A DNA stretch of 64,000 nt from Scalesia atractyloides (GCA_947069175.1 CAMTDV010000022.1:40467027-40531026); one strand, 5' to 3'; numbered from the stretch's first letter, positions 32,769-44,094 are shown. The notes: generated by a model not told the origin, from the sequence alone. Translations and numbers: made by a program.

Positions 32769-35700
32769 GCCAAGAAATCTGCGTTTTCTCCAGTCCACAA
32801 TATATGTTGTATCACAGATGCCTCAATTCCGGAGATTGCGGCGTATCGAGATATTTTGGATTTTCTCACACGGATTAGAGTGACTAAAGCTTTAACGGAT
32901 AGACATACGACATATCTTTTGCATGTGGAATATTTTTGGAATGCCGCTAAGTACAGTATTGATGATAATGCCATTATTTCAGCTGTAAAGATTAATGATG
33001 TTGATATTCCAGTGAAGATTACCGAGGAGTTAATTTAAAAGGTCTTGGAGTTTAAAGATAACAAAGACGATCCGACTGGTTTCTCTGAATACATGGTAAA
33101 ATGATGCTTTTATTGAATGGGGTATAAAGGATTTGTAAACACTTCACCATACAAGAAAGGAAATCTGAGCACGCCTTTTAGATATCTTGCACATGTTATA
33201 AATCATGGTTTGAGTCATAGGAAAGGTGGTTTCGATGATTTAGTGGATTATCAGATGTGTATGATTGCTGCATTAGTGTTAAATCTTCCATACAACTTTT
33301 CAAAGGTTATATTCACTCAGATGATGTTAGACTTTTTCATCCTGATCTGAAGAAATATCCGAACGATGTCCTCAGACTTGAACATATGGATGTTTCGACG
33401 TTACGAAAGATTAATGTGCATCTAAAGTCTACTCCTGTAGCTATATCAATGTTTGGTGCTATTCTCGATAAAGATTACATTTCACCAGCACCAGGAAAGT
33501 GGAGAAAGGAGGAAAGTAGCGACGATGAAGAAGAGGTTAAAGCATTATTGTTGTTTATTGCAAAAAGAAGTCCATGGTTTGTGAAGGATGGAGAAAAAGG
33601 TGGTAAAGCTACATATTAAGAAAAAAGAGAAAAACTACATCTGCAGCTGGAAGTTCAGGGTTAAGAGATGAACCAGATGTTGAGGAAACGGTTGAAGAGA
33701 TTGAACGTCAGGCTTTTGGAGATGATAAAGTAGCTGGAGAAGTATTGTCATCAAGTACCGATTCAGAAGATAGGAGAGCTGGAGAAAAGAAAAGAGCTGA
33801 AAAATTAGCAAACAAACGGCAAGCTAAATTGAAACGCAAAGAAGAGGAACGCAAAAGAAAAGCAACGGGCAAGGATGATACAACTTATGTTCCATCTGAA
33901 TCTGATACTGAATCTGCTTTTCGAATTCCCATCAAGAAAAAGCAAAGAAAAATGAAGCGTTCTACAGCTCGAATATCTCCGAATATTCTAACAGAAACTG
34001 GTATTGAACCTATTATTGAAGAAAATGTGGAGGGACCATCACAGAATATTCCGTCTCCACCACAACATGTGCTGCCAGAACCAGCTTAGCAACAATCTGA
34101 ACCAGAAATAGCTCCTCAACAACAATTAATTCCTGAACCAGATCAACAACAGCCAGCACCACAACAACATGAACCAGAGCCAGTTCAACAATCAATTCCT
34201 GAACTAGAGCCAGTTTAGCAACCACTGAAACAACAGTCTGCTCAACAACAATCACAACCATCTCGTGCGCAACAATCTCATCCTACACAACAGCCATTTG
34301 AATCACAATCATTTTTTATGAGATTGGTTTAGATGATTTACCAGGAGGAGATGAATTTCGATTTGATGATCTAAGAGTTGACGACTTGCAAAAACAGGTT
34401 ACGATGATTGTGGTACGTATAGCTAAGTTACAAGAGCCGATAAATGAGTTAACTGCTGAAAAGTTTGAAATATTGGAAAGGATCGGAGGATTGATTGTTG
34501 ACAAACAACAGTTAGAAGCAATGTTAGCAAGTATTGTTTCTGAAAATGAAAGATTGCCTTTACGAATGGCAGAATACAAGGAAGAACGTTTGAGAAACGA
34601 TAGAAGAATGGATGTGTTTGTGAAGATTTTGGAATAGAAGTTGGGTTTGAATATTTTTGCAGCAATAGATGAAATAGAATGAGCAGAAGCGAGAGAGAGA
34701 GTTGCGGAAAGAGAACGTTTATCTAAACAGCAATCTGATGCACAAGGGAAAGGAAAAGGAAAGATAGTGGAGGAATCTGTGATTGATGAAGCTGTGCCAG
34801 AAGCTGAATCTAAGCAAGTAACATGTTAGCATATTGTGGTGTATGAAGAACCGAAAAAGTTTATCCTGATAGGAAAGCCAACTGATGTGGATATAGCTTT
34901 ACTTGATATTAGTCAAAGACATCAAGATTGGTTGATAAAGAGAAAAATGGCAAAAAAGAGTACAGAAACTGCTGAAGAGACTGAAAAGGAAGCAGAAGTA
35001 GAGGATGCTGATGACGATGATGTTAAGGATTCTAGTAGTTCAGATGATGATAATGATGATGACAATGTTGGAGGAACTGGAATACGTGTAATTGATTCGC
35101 ATGTTAATGAATTAGTAGATCTTTCTGAGTACTTTGATGATTCCGCGAACCAGATTTCTGAAGAAGAAAAGATAAGTTGATGAGTCAGTTGATGCTCAGC
35201 TGGCAGGAATTTTCACAGAAAATGTTATATCTTCTGCAAAGCCATTTGTGTTATATCTTGAGTATGACGTTGAAGAAGGGGAGTTTGTTCACAGTTACTT
35301 GAAAGAAGAAATAGCAGCAATGCTTGGTTTTTGTGAAGAGAAGTTTGATTTTGATTTTGAAGACAAACTTAATGAGATAGATGTTTTTGAACTGAATGCT
35401 TATGTTTTCGAAGACATAGAAGATGCAAACATGTATGATAACGTTGTCGTGGAAAGTGACTCTGATGACGATGCTAATGATGCCAATCAGGGTACAGATG
35501 ATTTCCCAACATTTACTGATCTATTTACAGCAGAAAGTTCTGAGATGTTACAATGGAAAGTTTCTGAAGCTGCAAAAGAAGGAACAATTCCTCAGAAAAT
35601 GTCTAAGGCTGAAATGTTGAACAAAAGAAGAAATGGTTTCGTGTGAATTCAACTGAGTGTAAGTTTAAAAGACCCCTAGCATTCTTTACCAGAGATGCTG

Positions 35701-36548
35701 ATATTTCTCTAGGGGATATTCTGAGTTGGGGATGGATTGAAGAGCTCAATGTGTATGCGATAAAGAGGGAATTTGGTATCCAATACTTTCGATATTTGAG
35801 CGACATCAAAACATTGCCGTATTGGGATATAAAGGAGCTTGTTCAAACAAAAATGATAAACTTAAAGATGAAGTTTAATGACCAAAGGCTTTGGAGATTT
35901 AAGTTTGAAGCTATGCATGGTTTTATACATTGGAAACCTCAATATCCTCGTCGCATTATTAAAGTTGATCCAGTTCGAAGGTGAAAGATATTACTTTGAT
36001 TGTGAAGAAATCGCGGGTGATGAAGAACATGCCTCTGATTAAAATGGAGAAAGATTTCTTCAAGATATTCAAATGGTGGCACTATGATTCGAGTTCAGGA
36101 GAAGCTGTTATTTGTGTGCACCCAGATGATGACTCTTGGAAAATCAGAGGAATTAACCGAAGCCGTCATAGCGCACAAACGAATATATGGTCTATGGCGA
36201 GGCATTCGAGTACTAGACCCAATGTGGCTAGTCAACTGTTCGAAGAAAGATATAGAATGTTTATTCTATAGTAAGGTAAGTTTCGAAGAAAAGGATCAAG
36301 AACAAGTGCTTCAATTTTAAAAGATCGTTAATGTGTGCTTTGCAAATGATATACATTCTGGATCAGATTGGAAAACAACTTGGAGGAAGCTTGAGAAGAA
36401 AGAGTCAAAGAAAAAGGAAGAAAAAGAAGCTCGGATTGTAGAACGTACAAGAATAGCATCTTTAAGGAGCTTTCAGTTTTTGAAACGACCTCCTCCGACG
36501 GATCAAACGCCAATTGTTTTTGAGGAGCGTCAAAAGCCTTTAAAGTGA
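32769..36548 (+). pseudogene. Element A accessory ORF after pol (unknown function), broken
   Basis: Order of segments: a conserved N-terminal domain (SPVHNICCITD, ALTDRHTTYLLHVEYFWNAA, DDPTGFSEYMVK, HRKGGFDDLVDYQMCMIAAL, ending near 33619); a Lys/Arg/Glu-rich stretch (33745-33870); a Gln/Pro-rich linker (34030-34310); a probable coiled coil (34386-34637, KLQEPINELTAEKFEILERI); an acidic region (34950-35180, 35248-35560); and a conserved C-terminal domain (RPLAFFTRDADISLGDILSW, REFGIQYFRYLSDIKTLPYW, LVQTKMINLKMKF at 35660-35890). The same order is in element I, so this is a real ancestral protein of roughly 1200 residues. I see no membrane segment or signal peptide, so 'env' would be unsupported. 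About eight interruptions here. Confidence 0.8.
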
Positions 36549-36605
36549 TTCTTTGGGCGTTAGAGTCAAATCTATTTGAAGATTATCCAGACTGTAACAA
36601 CATCC

Positions 36606-36614
36606 AAGGGGGAG
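36606..36614 (+). other. Element A polypurine tract
   Basis: aagggggag ends 2 bp before the 3' LTR start tgttgg. The same sequence precedes the 3' LTR of element G. Confidence 0.88.
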
Positions 36615-36616
36615 TT

Positions 36617-37057
36617 TGTTGGTGCATAATGTCTATTGCCTACGTCTAGGATGTATCTGTAATGTTTATAAAGTTTACACGTTAATGTTTAAATGTGAAA
36701 ATGTAAGTTTTATATGTTTTAACACTATGTTTCGTACGAGTGACTCACTCGTACGAAACACAGATTTGTACAAAATATCGTTGTCTGTTTAGCACGCACT
36801 TCGGTACGAGTCATGTCGACCTATAAATAGGGAAGTGTTGTGTTAGAGCTAGTTAGTGATTTGTTAATTGGTACGGCGAAGCTCTGCCAGTTTGTTTACT
36901 TGCATCTGTATTTGAACGTCATTAATACATCGAAAGCAGTTTAACAGTAAGTGCTATCTTGTTTGTCTTATCTACCTCTATAGCAATGAATTCCGCCTCT
37001 ACTAGTTGAGCGAGATCGGGTCGATTGCTCATTTCAGGAGCTCGATCCCCGTTCACA
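36617..37057 (+). repeat. Element A 3' LTR
   Basis: 441 bp, TGTTGG...TTCACA, with TATA box ctataaatag at 36821-36830 and the palindrome pair cgtacgagtgactcactcgt upstream. Followed by target duplication gtgtg (37058-37062). Confidence 0.92.
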
Positions 37058-37062
37058 GTGTG

Positions 37063-37836
37063 GCATGTTCCTCTAAGGTTCTTTGGGTGGGTTGATCCTT
37101 AATAAGTAATTGGGATAACATGGAGGTAATCTCATCTAGACCACTACCCAAGTCTTGGTTGTTTGAACTTTAATTGTTTGATCCCCCCCCCACTAGGATA
37201 TTGCCAATTTGAACCCCCTGAACTAAACTGACCCTGCGAATCCTCCACCAGAATACTGACCCTGATTTATTTGAACCCCTACTATAGAATTGATCATACC
37301 CTTGTTTTGAGTTGGACCTGTTTAGAATTTTCTACAAGTGCCCAATCCAATAATCCGTGTTGAGAGCAACGAGAAAGTAGGGTTTGGATTCGTTCCCAAG
37401 CTAAATTATAGGGCTCATTAGGCTCCGTCTGGACGAATGGATCTGATTGCGAAGGTGATATGCTTTGGCAGGTGGGAAATATTTAGCTAGGAAAGCATCT
37501 CGAAGGCCGGCCTAGGTGGTGAAGTTTCGGTGGGTTCGAGTCAGGCCAGATGGCTGCTCGACCGGCTAGTGAGAACAGGAACATCTGAAGGAAATGGGCG
37601 TCGTTGCAAGCACCTTCCATATTAAATGTGCTATTGAGGCGGGTGAGGCAGTAAATGTGGGCTGGGCCATCCTCGTCATCACGACCGTGAAATTGGCACG
37701 AGTTGGTGATAACGGTCATGATATAGGACGAGATCTGTCAAGATTTATCATTATTGATGGTGGGAAGGATGATGGGTGAGTTCGCACTGGTGAAACTGGT
37801 GGTTGCAAGTTGGTAAATAGTTTTATTGTTGGCCAT
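37063..37836 (-). pseudogene. Element E gag N-terminal part
   Basis: The likely start is the ATG at 37834-37836 (MANNKTIYQLATTSFTSANS), followed by an in-frame TGA near 37740. The gag core is then readable at 37483-37719: NSCQFHGRDDEDGPAHIY, and FLQMFLFSLAGRAAIWPDSN. This matches the Athila gag plan (QFHG, then F-PFSL-A--WL). The gene is cut at 37063 by the insertion of element A and continues at 11503. Frame changes occur after about 37480. Confidence 0.82.
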
Positions 37837-38220
37837 TTGGACTACGGGTGGCCGAGTCGGAGGCCGGAAGGTGGTGGGGAATTGTGAGGTGACAAGTTCG
37901 GTGGGAAGTCAAAGCTCGGTGGTTTAGATGGAAGGGTAGAGTAAGAAGGGGTGAAAGATGAAGAAGAAGATGCACTAACCTTGGGAATGGAAGAGGAGAA
38001 GGAAGAGTTGTTCAATGGCGGCTTCGGCAACGGTCCTTGCCAACATGTATGTGGCATCCACTACAAAACCGACAAGAAACAAGTAAGATGACTCTAAAAG
38101 TGACTCGACAAAAATATTATAGACACAAGAATATTTAGACTCCTTCGACTAAAACAAAACAAATAGCACGTATGATGTCAAATAAGTCCAAACAAAGTAA
38201 TTAATGCAATTGCCAAAGAG
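37837..38220 (-). other. Element E leader, with a Pro/Ser-rich open frame
   Basis: Between primer site and gag. A frame at 37842-38057 reads Ser/Pro-rich sequence (SSFSSSIPKVSASSSSSF) and ends just before the gag ATG in another frame. It may be an N-terminal gag extension that has shifted frame, or chance. No motif seen. Confidence 0.5.
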
Positions 38221-38238
38221 TCCCCGGCAACGGCGCCA
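38221..38238 (-). other. Element E primer binding site (tRNA-Asp type)
   Basis: On the minus strand tggcgccgttgccgggga, complementary to the 3' end of a plant Asp tRNA as used by Athila elements. It lies 6 bp from the 5' LTR end. Confidence 0.85.
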
Positions 38239-38244
38239 AAAACA

Positions 38245-39802
38245 TGATGTGCTAAAAGTAGTTTATTAGAAAAAACTAAATTAACCTAAACTAGATACTA
38301 AATAATACTCTAAAACTCGACTAAACTACTAAGCGGAAAGTGAACCAATCGACTCTAGTAAAGCTAAGTAAGTCCGGATATAGCACCCACGAGACTCTTA
38401 TTTAATTATGTTTAACTAAACTCTATCTAGACCTAGACTAAGATAGACATAACACTAATTTATTTTATGTTGGGGGTGGGGGGGAGGGTTCTAAAAATCC
38501 TAAAATTGCAATTAAATTAAATAATAATTAACTAGACGACTAGAACAGGAATTGGGAAAAAAGTTGAACTAAGTTTTGATAAAATACTATCTAGGTTGGA
38601 ATCCCACTTATTATGGAATGGCTTTCTAACCGAAACTAATCTGATAGGGAACCCGGACCTTTAATTGCTAAACCCAAAGAGAAACGATCAGGACCCCCAA
38701 CCAGTCTAACAATTTACCAACCTAGGCCTATTAATAACCTAATCCTAGCAATTTACAAAACCTCATCCTAGCAATTTATCAACCTAGACCTATTAATAAC
38801 CTAGCACTTTACGGTGACTAAAGTTAGTAGAATATCAAAACTAAATTTAATCTTGTATATTATTTCTATGGTTTATTGGACAATTCACCAAACGATTACC
38901 TAAACCCGTAAGGACCCGATAATCAACACAAATTCATTATATGAAAGACATTCATCAAAATTCACGTGAAACAAATAAACAATCATTAATCAAGTTAAGA
39001 TAGCAAACACACCAAATCAAAGAATCAAAGTCTTTTACTTTTCAAAGAAAATCCATAATCAACATTAGAAGCCGATAAAAATCCAAACTCTATTAAGTGT
39101 TCATCCTAAGCTAAGTAATTTAAGAGGTTTAGCTAGAAAACATAATCACAAGAACCAAAATAATTATCTTAACACAAGAATTCATCGACAGGAAGTAAGA
39201 AAAATGAAGAGCAAAGTAAACCGGGAGACAAAACCCGTTAGATCTTCAATTCTCCGACTTCCTACTCCTACCAAATGATTCTTATGCCTTGAAAGCTTCA
39301 AAACCTTGCCATACTTGTTGCTGAATTCCCCTTAATTCGTCTAAAGTTGCAACTACGGTTGACTTGCATGATAATGAACTATTTATATGTTTTCAGCAAC
39401 AATCCAGCAGGAATACAAACACTGTCGCAAACAATATCCAAGTCACGTTACCCGACGGGTATCTCACTTAGGCACCGCATGATGCGGCATGTGAAATTCC
39501 TACAAATAATATTATATTGCTTCGTGTTACGCGGAGCCTTAACCTCTTCATGGTCGCGTAGAGCGACAGGGTCCTTTTACCAAAATTTTTTGATTTTCGT
39601 TCCCATTCAGTTACGACTCGACCCAATTCACGCTGCTAACTCATTTCCAGCAGATTTTACTCGTTTCCTTCACTTTTCGGCAACCGGGACCTGCGAACAA
39701 ACAAACTATAAAAGAAACTAATTCTACTTAAGAATTGAAACAAACGAATCCGAAAAATGTACAAACTATACAAGATAAATTAATGTATTTTGCAATACAT
39801 CA
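38245..39802 (-). repeat. Element E 5' LTR
   Basis: 1558 bp. In minus orientation it starts TGATGTATTGC and ends GCACATCA. The part from 38920 aligns with bases 1-878. It contains a G-run (38472-38488) and CG-rich palindromic motifs near 39440-39570. The minus-strand TATA is not obvious to me. Confidence 0.9.
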
Positions 39803-41431
39803 ATATATTATTATTATTTTTTTGGTTGCTAAGACGGTGGAACGCATCAGTCTTAGAGGATCCACAAGCACCTTGAATCTCGAGTTGCTGACAGGTTTTT
39901 TAAAAACCTCTGTTGTATTTGCATCAGTATGGATTTGTTCGAGTTTAGTTAGTCCTTTGTTATGGTAATCTCGAATGAAATGAACTTTGATATCAATGTG
40001 CTTGGATTTAGAGTGAAAAGCAGGGTTTTTGATGATTTGGATTGCGGCATCATTATCACAATAGATAGTAGTGTCAAACCTTAATCCTCGAGTTGTTGTT
40101 GCATCCAAATAACCTAGGAGCAGTAAGCGGATGCTACAACATATTCTGCTTCAATAGTTGACAGTGAGACGGTTTGTTGCATCTTGCATTGCCACAAAAT
40201 GAATCTGTCTCCCAGATATTGGCATCCAGCCGATGTAGACTTCATATCCCTGTCTATCCTTCCAATATTACCTTTAAAAAAAGCAAACAAATCAAAATTC
40301 GATTCTCTAGGATCAAGAGTCCAAGTTTTGGAGCTCCCTTAAGGTATCTAAAGATTCTTTTAATGGTAGTAAGATGAGAAAGTTTAGGATTGGCCTGAAA
40401 GCGAACACATTGACAAACGACAAGCATAATGTCAAGTCGTCTTGAAGTTAAGTACATCAATGAACCAATCATATAGCAGTACATTGTCTGATTAATGTCA
40501 AGTCGGCTTCCTTCAACATCTCATTCAACAAAGGTCGTTCGGCAATGGGGGAGTCCATAGGCTTAGAATCTGTCATGTCGAATTTTTCAAGAACGAATTG
40601 AACATATTTTCCTTGTTGAATCAAGATCCCTTGACTACTCTGACAAACTTGTAAACGTAGGAACATTGTCATTTCACCTAATGAGCTCATTTTGAATTTC
40701 TCCTTCATCATTTCTTCAAATTCTTTACAAAGATCTTTGTTGATTGACCCAAAAATTATGTCGTCCATGAAGACCTGAACAAGAATAATATCTTTGTCAA
40801 CGCGCTTGATGAATAGCATTTTATCTACCGTCCTCGAGTGTATCCATGTGCAAGTAGATGCTCTGTTAAGGTTGTATACCATGCACGAGGTGCTTGGTGT
40901 AACCCATACAAAGCTTTATCTAACTTGTAGGCATATCCTTGTTTACTAGAATCAACGAACCCACGGGGTTGAACGACATAAATTTCTTCGTTGTCCTTCT
41001 CGTATAGCAATGGAGTCTTGACATCCATCTGATAAACAGTAAATCCCATGTAGGATGCATTTACCAAGAAGATACGAATGGCCTCTAGACAAGCAACAAA
41101 TGCGTACACCTCATCATAATCTAACCTTTAATCTGCTTGAAACCTTGGACCACTAATCGGTCTTTGTTTCTCACAATCACGCAAGTGTCATCTTGTTTGT
41201 TTCTAAATACCCAGAGCGTTCTAAGAGCACGTTTTCCTTTAGGTACTTTCACTAACTTCCAAACCCCTAATTTTTCAAATTGATTGAGATCTTCATGCAT
41301 GCATCGACTTATACAGGTTCCTACAAAGCAACATCAATGCTCTTAGGCTCAATTTTTGAAATGAAACATGAATATAAACATGTGTTAATGGTTTCTAATC
41401 TGCTTCCGGTTTGAACACCAGTAGTTATAGG
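39803..41431 (-). pseudogene. Fragment F: copia RT and RNase H
   Basis: Minus strand from 41350 leftwards: KLGVWKLVKVPKGKRALRTL near 41260, YQMDVKTPLLYEKDNEEIYV near 41000, KALYGLHQAPRAWYTTL near 40900, and the catalytic FMDDIIFGS near 40770. MIGSLMYLTS and RIFRYLKGAPKLGLL are near 40300-40470. RNase H ends near 39803 (IYCDNDAAIQIIKNPAFH at 40020-40070). It has no LTRs in the window. It is bounded on the left by the 5' LTR of E and on the right by the LTR of H, so both probably inserted into it. Sirevirus-like by RT sequence. Several stops. Confidence 0.85.
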
Positions 41432-41522
41432 TGTTAGAACTTTTGAGGTTGTTGGTACTTGGTTTAGTAGGTTTTAAATTGTTTTGATATAGCTTGTAAT
41501 GTTCTTGAAAGTTTACGGGTCA

Positions 41523-41787
41523 TGTTGGTGCATATTTGTGACAACAACTTTTAGATTTGGTCTTTAGATATCTTGTAATTGGTAGAACAATAAACAGTTA
41601 TCGAGTTTAGCATTATAGTAGTTGATTAGGAGTGATTGTGCTAAACTAGACCAACATTTTAGGGAGTGGTAGGTTTAATTATTCCCGTTTCTACTCTTAA
41701 GTTTCTGTGTAAATCTAATCAAGAGATTCCGCACTCTCGATTGGATAGACGACTCTGTGAAGATCCATATGGATTAGGGGACCTACA
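41523..41787 (+). repeat. Element G 5' LTR, shortened
   Basis: 265 bp against 366 bp for the 3' LTR. The first ~75 bp and last ~100 bp match the 3' LTR. The middle (41600-41690) is unrelated or rearranged and lacks the cagttataaatatg TATA box of the 3' copy. Confidence 0.88.
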
Positions 41788-41789
41788 AT

Positions 41790-41801
41790 TGGTATCAGAG
41801 C
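41790..41801 (+). other. Element G primer binding site (initiator-Met tRNA)
   Basis: tggtatcagagc 2 bp after the LTR end; complementary to initiator-Met tRNA. Confidence 0.85.
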
Positions 41802-42563
41802 ATTAGGCTCTTGATTTTCTTGGTTTAGAATCGTTACTATAGAAAAAGTTGGGTTTTTGGATGTTTTAACTACTGTGCTAGGGTTTTGCTGCTGTTTTTG
41901 TATAAGCAGCAAGCATTTCGGATCATTAGTAAGGCATGTCGGATAGAGGTCTTGCATTTAGGATCATCAGAATTGCATCTCGAACTACATCTCGTATCAA
42001 AACAGTGTATTTCGGATAAACTGGGAAGCATCTCAGATCAAAACAATGCATCTTAGATCTTTGGTATTGATTTCGGATCATCTTCGGAAAATTATCAGCT
42101 CGTATAACCATTGTTTCGGATCATTTCGGACCATCTCGGTACTGTTTTGAATTACATCTTGGTTACCGTCTCGAATTACCGTCTTGAATAGCAATTCGGA
42201 TTACCATCTAGGAAAGCAATTCGGATTACCATCTCGAATCACCATCTCGGATTACCACCTTGGACTATTGTTTCGAATTAGGTATTGTTCTGAGCTGAAC
42301 TTGAAAAGGTGGAAAGTAAACCAGCTGACGTAATTAGTAATAAATGTTTTAGTACACAGAAATTGATCCATAAACAATTTTAACAAACCGAATGCACGGT
42401 AGAAACGCGTGATTTTTAGGAAAAAAGGCATGAAAGTTCCTAAAAAGGTCTCGGACATTATATATCATTGGATTCATATTGTCGAGACAAGTCTAATGGT
42501 ACAATTTGGTAAATACACATTTCAGACAGTTTTTAATGTTTTTAGCGAGCCGGTTCGATAAAA
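41802..42563 (+). repeat. Element G leader with degenerate tandem repeats
   Basis: From about 41915 to 42290 the leader is built of many 15-20 bp units such as gcatctcggatca, ggattaccatctcg and caattcggattaccatct. The remainder, to the gag ATG at 42564, is unremarkable. No coding region supported. Confidence 0.8.
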
Positions 42564-43471
42564 ATGTCGAATATGTCAAACTTAATTTAGTTGTTAAGGA
42601 TGGAGCATGAGGTTAGAACAACTAACAAACCGCCAAAGATGATGAAGGTAGAGAATTACCTTACGTGGAAGGATAGTTTTCAGTCATTCATTGAATATCA
42701 GGACACACGGATGTGGATCTATATTCAAGATGGGTACGTAAACCCAACTCATGATTTTGAAGGCAGACAACAGGTCACTGCCTATGTTAACATATGAGAG
42801 AGAGAGAAAGAGAATGTATGAATCTGAAAAGAAAGCCTTAGCTGCAATCAAGATGTCTTTACCTGATGGCATCAAACATACTTTCAAGCGATATACAACC
42901 TCAAAGAAAATGTGGGATGCTCCAGAAAAGAGGTATGAGGGAAATAATGATGTGAAGAAGAACAAGGTTGACCTGCTGAAAAAGCAATTTGTTGTCTTCA
43001 AATACATGAGAAATGAGTCTCTAGAGGATATCATCATGAGATTTTATCATCTACTGTCTAAAATTGATAACTATGACATAGAGGGATACACTGACATTGA
43101 GATAAAAACAAGTTTCTTGATGCTTTGCCTGTAAAGTGGAATATTTATACTCTCATGATTAAGGGTGAAGCTGATTACGAGACTAAGAATTTAGAAGAGG
43201 TTGTTAGGAAGCTAAGAGCTTATGAGCTTAACATGAAGAAGAAGGAACATAATATGATTAGATTCAGGATCCGGGAGTTTACAAAGGCATTACATCTTCT
43301 TCATTCCACAATGCTTCGAGTGATTCAGCAACTGTGTTTCTCTCATGTTAAAATGAGCAGGTTATCACTGATACTGAGGGTGATGTGTGCTTTGTTGCTG
43401 CTTCAGGAGGATCATCAGGAGTAAAGAAACTAGTAGAACAACTCAACGGACCGAATGGTAAAATTCAAGCA
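42564..43471 (+). pseudogene. Element G gag, first part
   Basis: The ATG at 42564 is followed by an early TAG. The copia gag domain is readable at 42591-42797 (KPPKMMKVENYLTWKDSFQS) and 42751-43134 (EKKALAAIKMSLPDGIKHTF, KMWDAPEKRYEGN, SLEDIIMRFYHLLSKI). It continues in another frame at 43125-43300 (YETKNLEEVVRKLRAYEL). This is the UBN2-type gag of copia elements. It is cut at 43472 by the antisense RT fragment. Frameshifts at about 42790 and 43130. Confidence 0.85.
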
Positions 43472-44094
43472 CATTGACAAACGACAAACATAATGTCAAT
43501 GTCGGCTTGAAGTTAAGTACATTAGTGAACCAATCATAGATTAATACGTTGTCTGATTAATGTTAAGTCGGCTTCCTTCAACATCCTCATTCATCAAAGG
43601 TCGTTCTGCAATGGGGAATTCATAAGCTTAGAATCTGTAATGTCGAATTTTGCAAGAACGACTTGAACATATTTTTCTTGATGAATCAAGATCCCTCGAA
43701 TACTCTGATGAACTTGTAAACGTAGGAACATTGTAATTTCACCTAATGAGCTTATTTCGAATTTCTTCTTCATCATTTCTTCAAATGCTTTACAAAGATC
43801 TTCGTTCGTTGACCGGAAAATTATGTCGTCCATAAAGATCTGAACAAGAATAATATCTTTGTCAACGCGCTTGACGAATAGCGTTTTATCTATCGTCCTC
43901 GAGTGTATCCATGTGCAAGTAGATGCTCTGCTAACGTTGTATACCATGCACGAGGCTTGGTGTAACCCATACATAGCTTTATCTAACTTGTAGGCATAGC
44001 CTTGTTTACTAGAATCAACGAACCGACGGGGTTGAGCGACATAAATTTCTTCGTTGACCTTCCCGTATAGAAATGGAGTCTTGACATCCATCTG
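43472..44094 (-). mobile_element. Antisense copia RT fragment (F-type) captured inside gag of G
   Basis: Bases 43472-44093 match about 40408-41033 of fragment F on the same strand. The minus frame at 43594-44091 reads MDVKTPFLYGKVNEEIYVAQ, QGYAYKLDKAMYGLHQ and IFMDDIIFRSTNEDLCKAFE. It lies opposite to the gag of G. It has no LTR, target duplication or polyA. The right junction is followed by a 22-bp copy of sequence from 44379-44400, so insertion by break repair is likelier than transposition. Confidence 0.85.

Larger units (their letters stand above)
11509..37057 (+). mobile_element. Element A: Sirevirus-like Ty1/copia element with accessory ORF, carrying nested B and C
   Basis: LTRs at 11509-11968 and 36617-37057 both start TGTTGGTGCATAATG and end TTCACA, with a target duplication gtgtg at 11504-11508 and 37058-37062. 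An initiator-Met primer site follows the left LTR. Gag, protease, integrase, RT and RNase H follow in copia order, then ~1.7 kb noncoding, a large accessory ORF and a polypurine tract. Net length without the nested 11.2 kb insertion is about 14.4 kb, large for copia but usual for elements with an extra ORF. The LTRs differ by substitutions and a ~21-bp indel, so the element is older than C. All coding parts are interrupted. Confidence 0.9.
1..39802 (-). mobile_element. Element E: Athila-lineage Ty3/gypsy retrotransposon, host of nested insertions
   Basis: Order along the minus strand is 5' LTR (38245-39802), tRNA-Asp-type primer site, gag, protease, RT, RNase H, integrase, an ATHILA/env-like ORF, polypurine tract and 3' LTR (1-878, cut by the window edge). 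This order, the primer site and the ORF after pol are typical of the Athila clade. It is interrupted by solo LTR J (9810-10533) and by copia element A (11509-37057). Removing these, and the ~2.1 kb pol duplication, leaves roughly 12 kb, which is reasonable for Athila. All reading frames are broken. The two LTRs are visibly more diverged from each other than those of element C, so E is old. Its outer target duplication cannot be checked because the left end is outside the window. Confidence 0.88.

Noticed and set aside
34013..34261. Minus ORF with Val/Leu-rich repeats
   Set aside because: Antisense of the Gln/Pro-rich linker (repeated caa and cca codons).
32769..36548. Calling the accessory ORF an envelope glycoprotein
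   Set aside because: No signal peptide, transmembrane segment or Cys-rich ectodomain pattern is visible; position alone is not enough.
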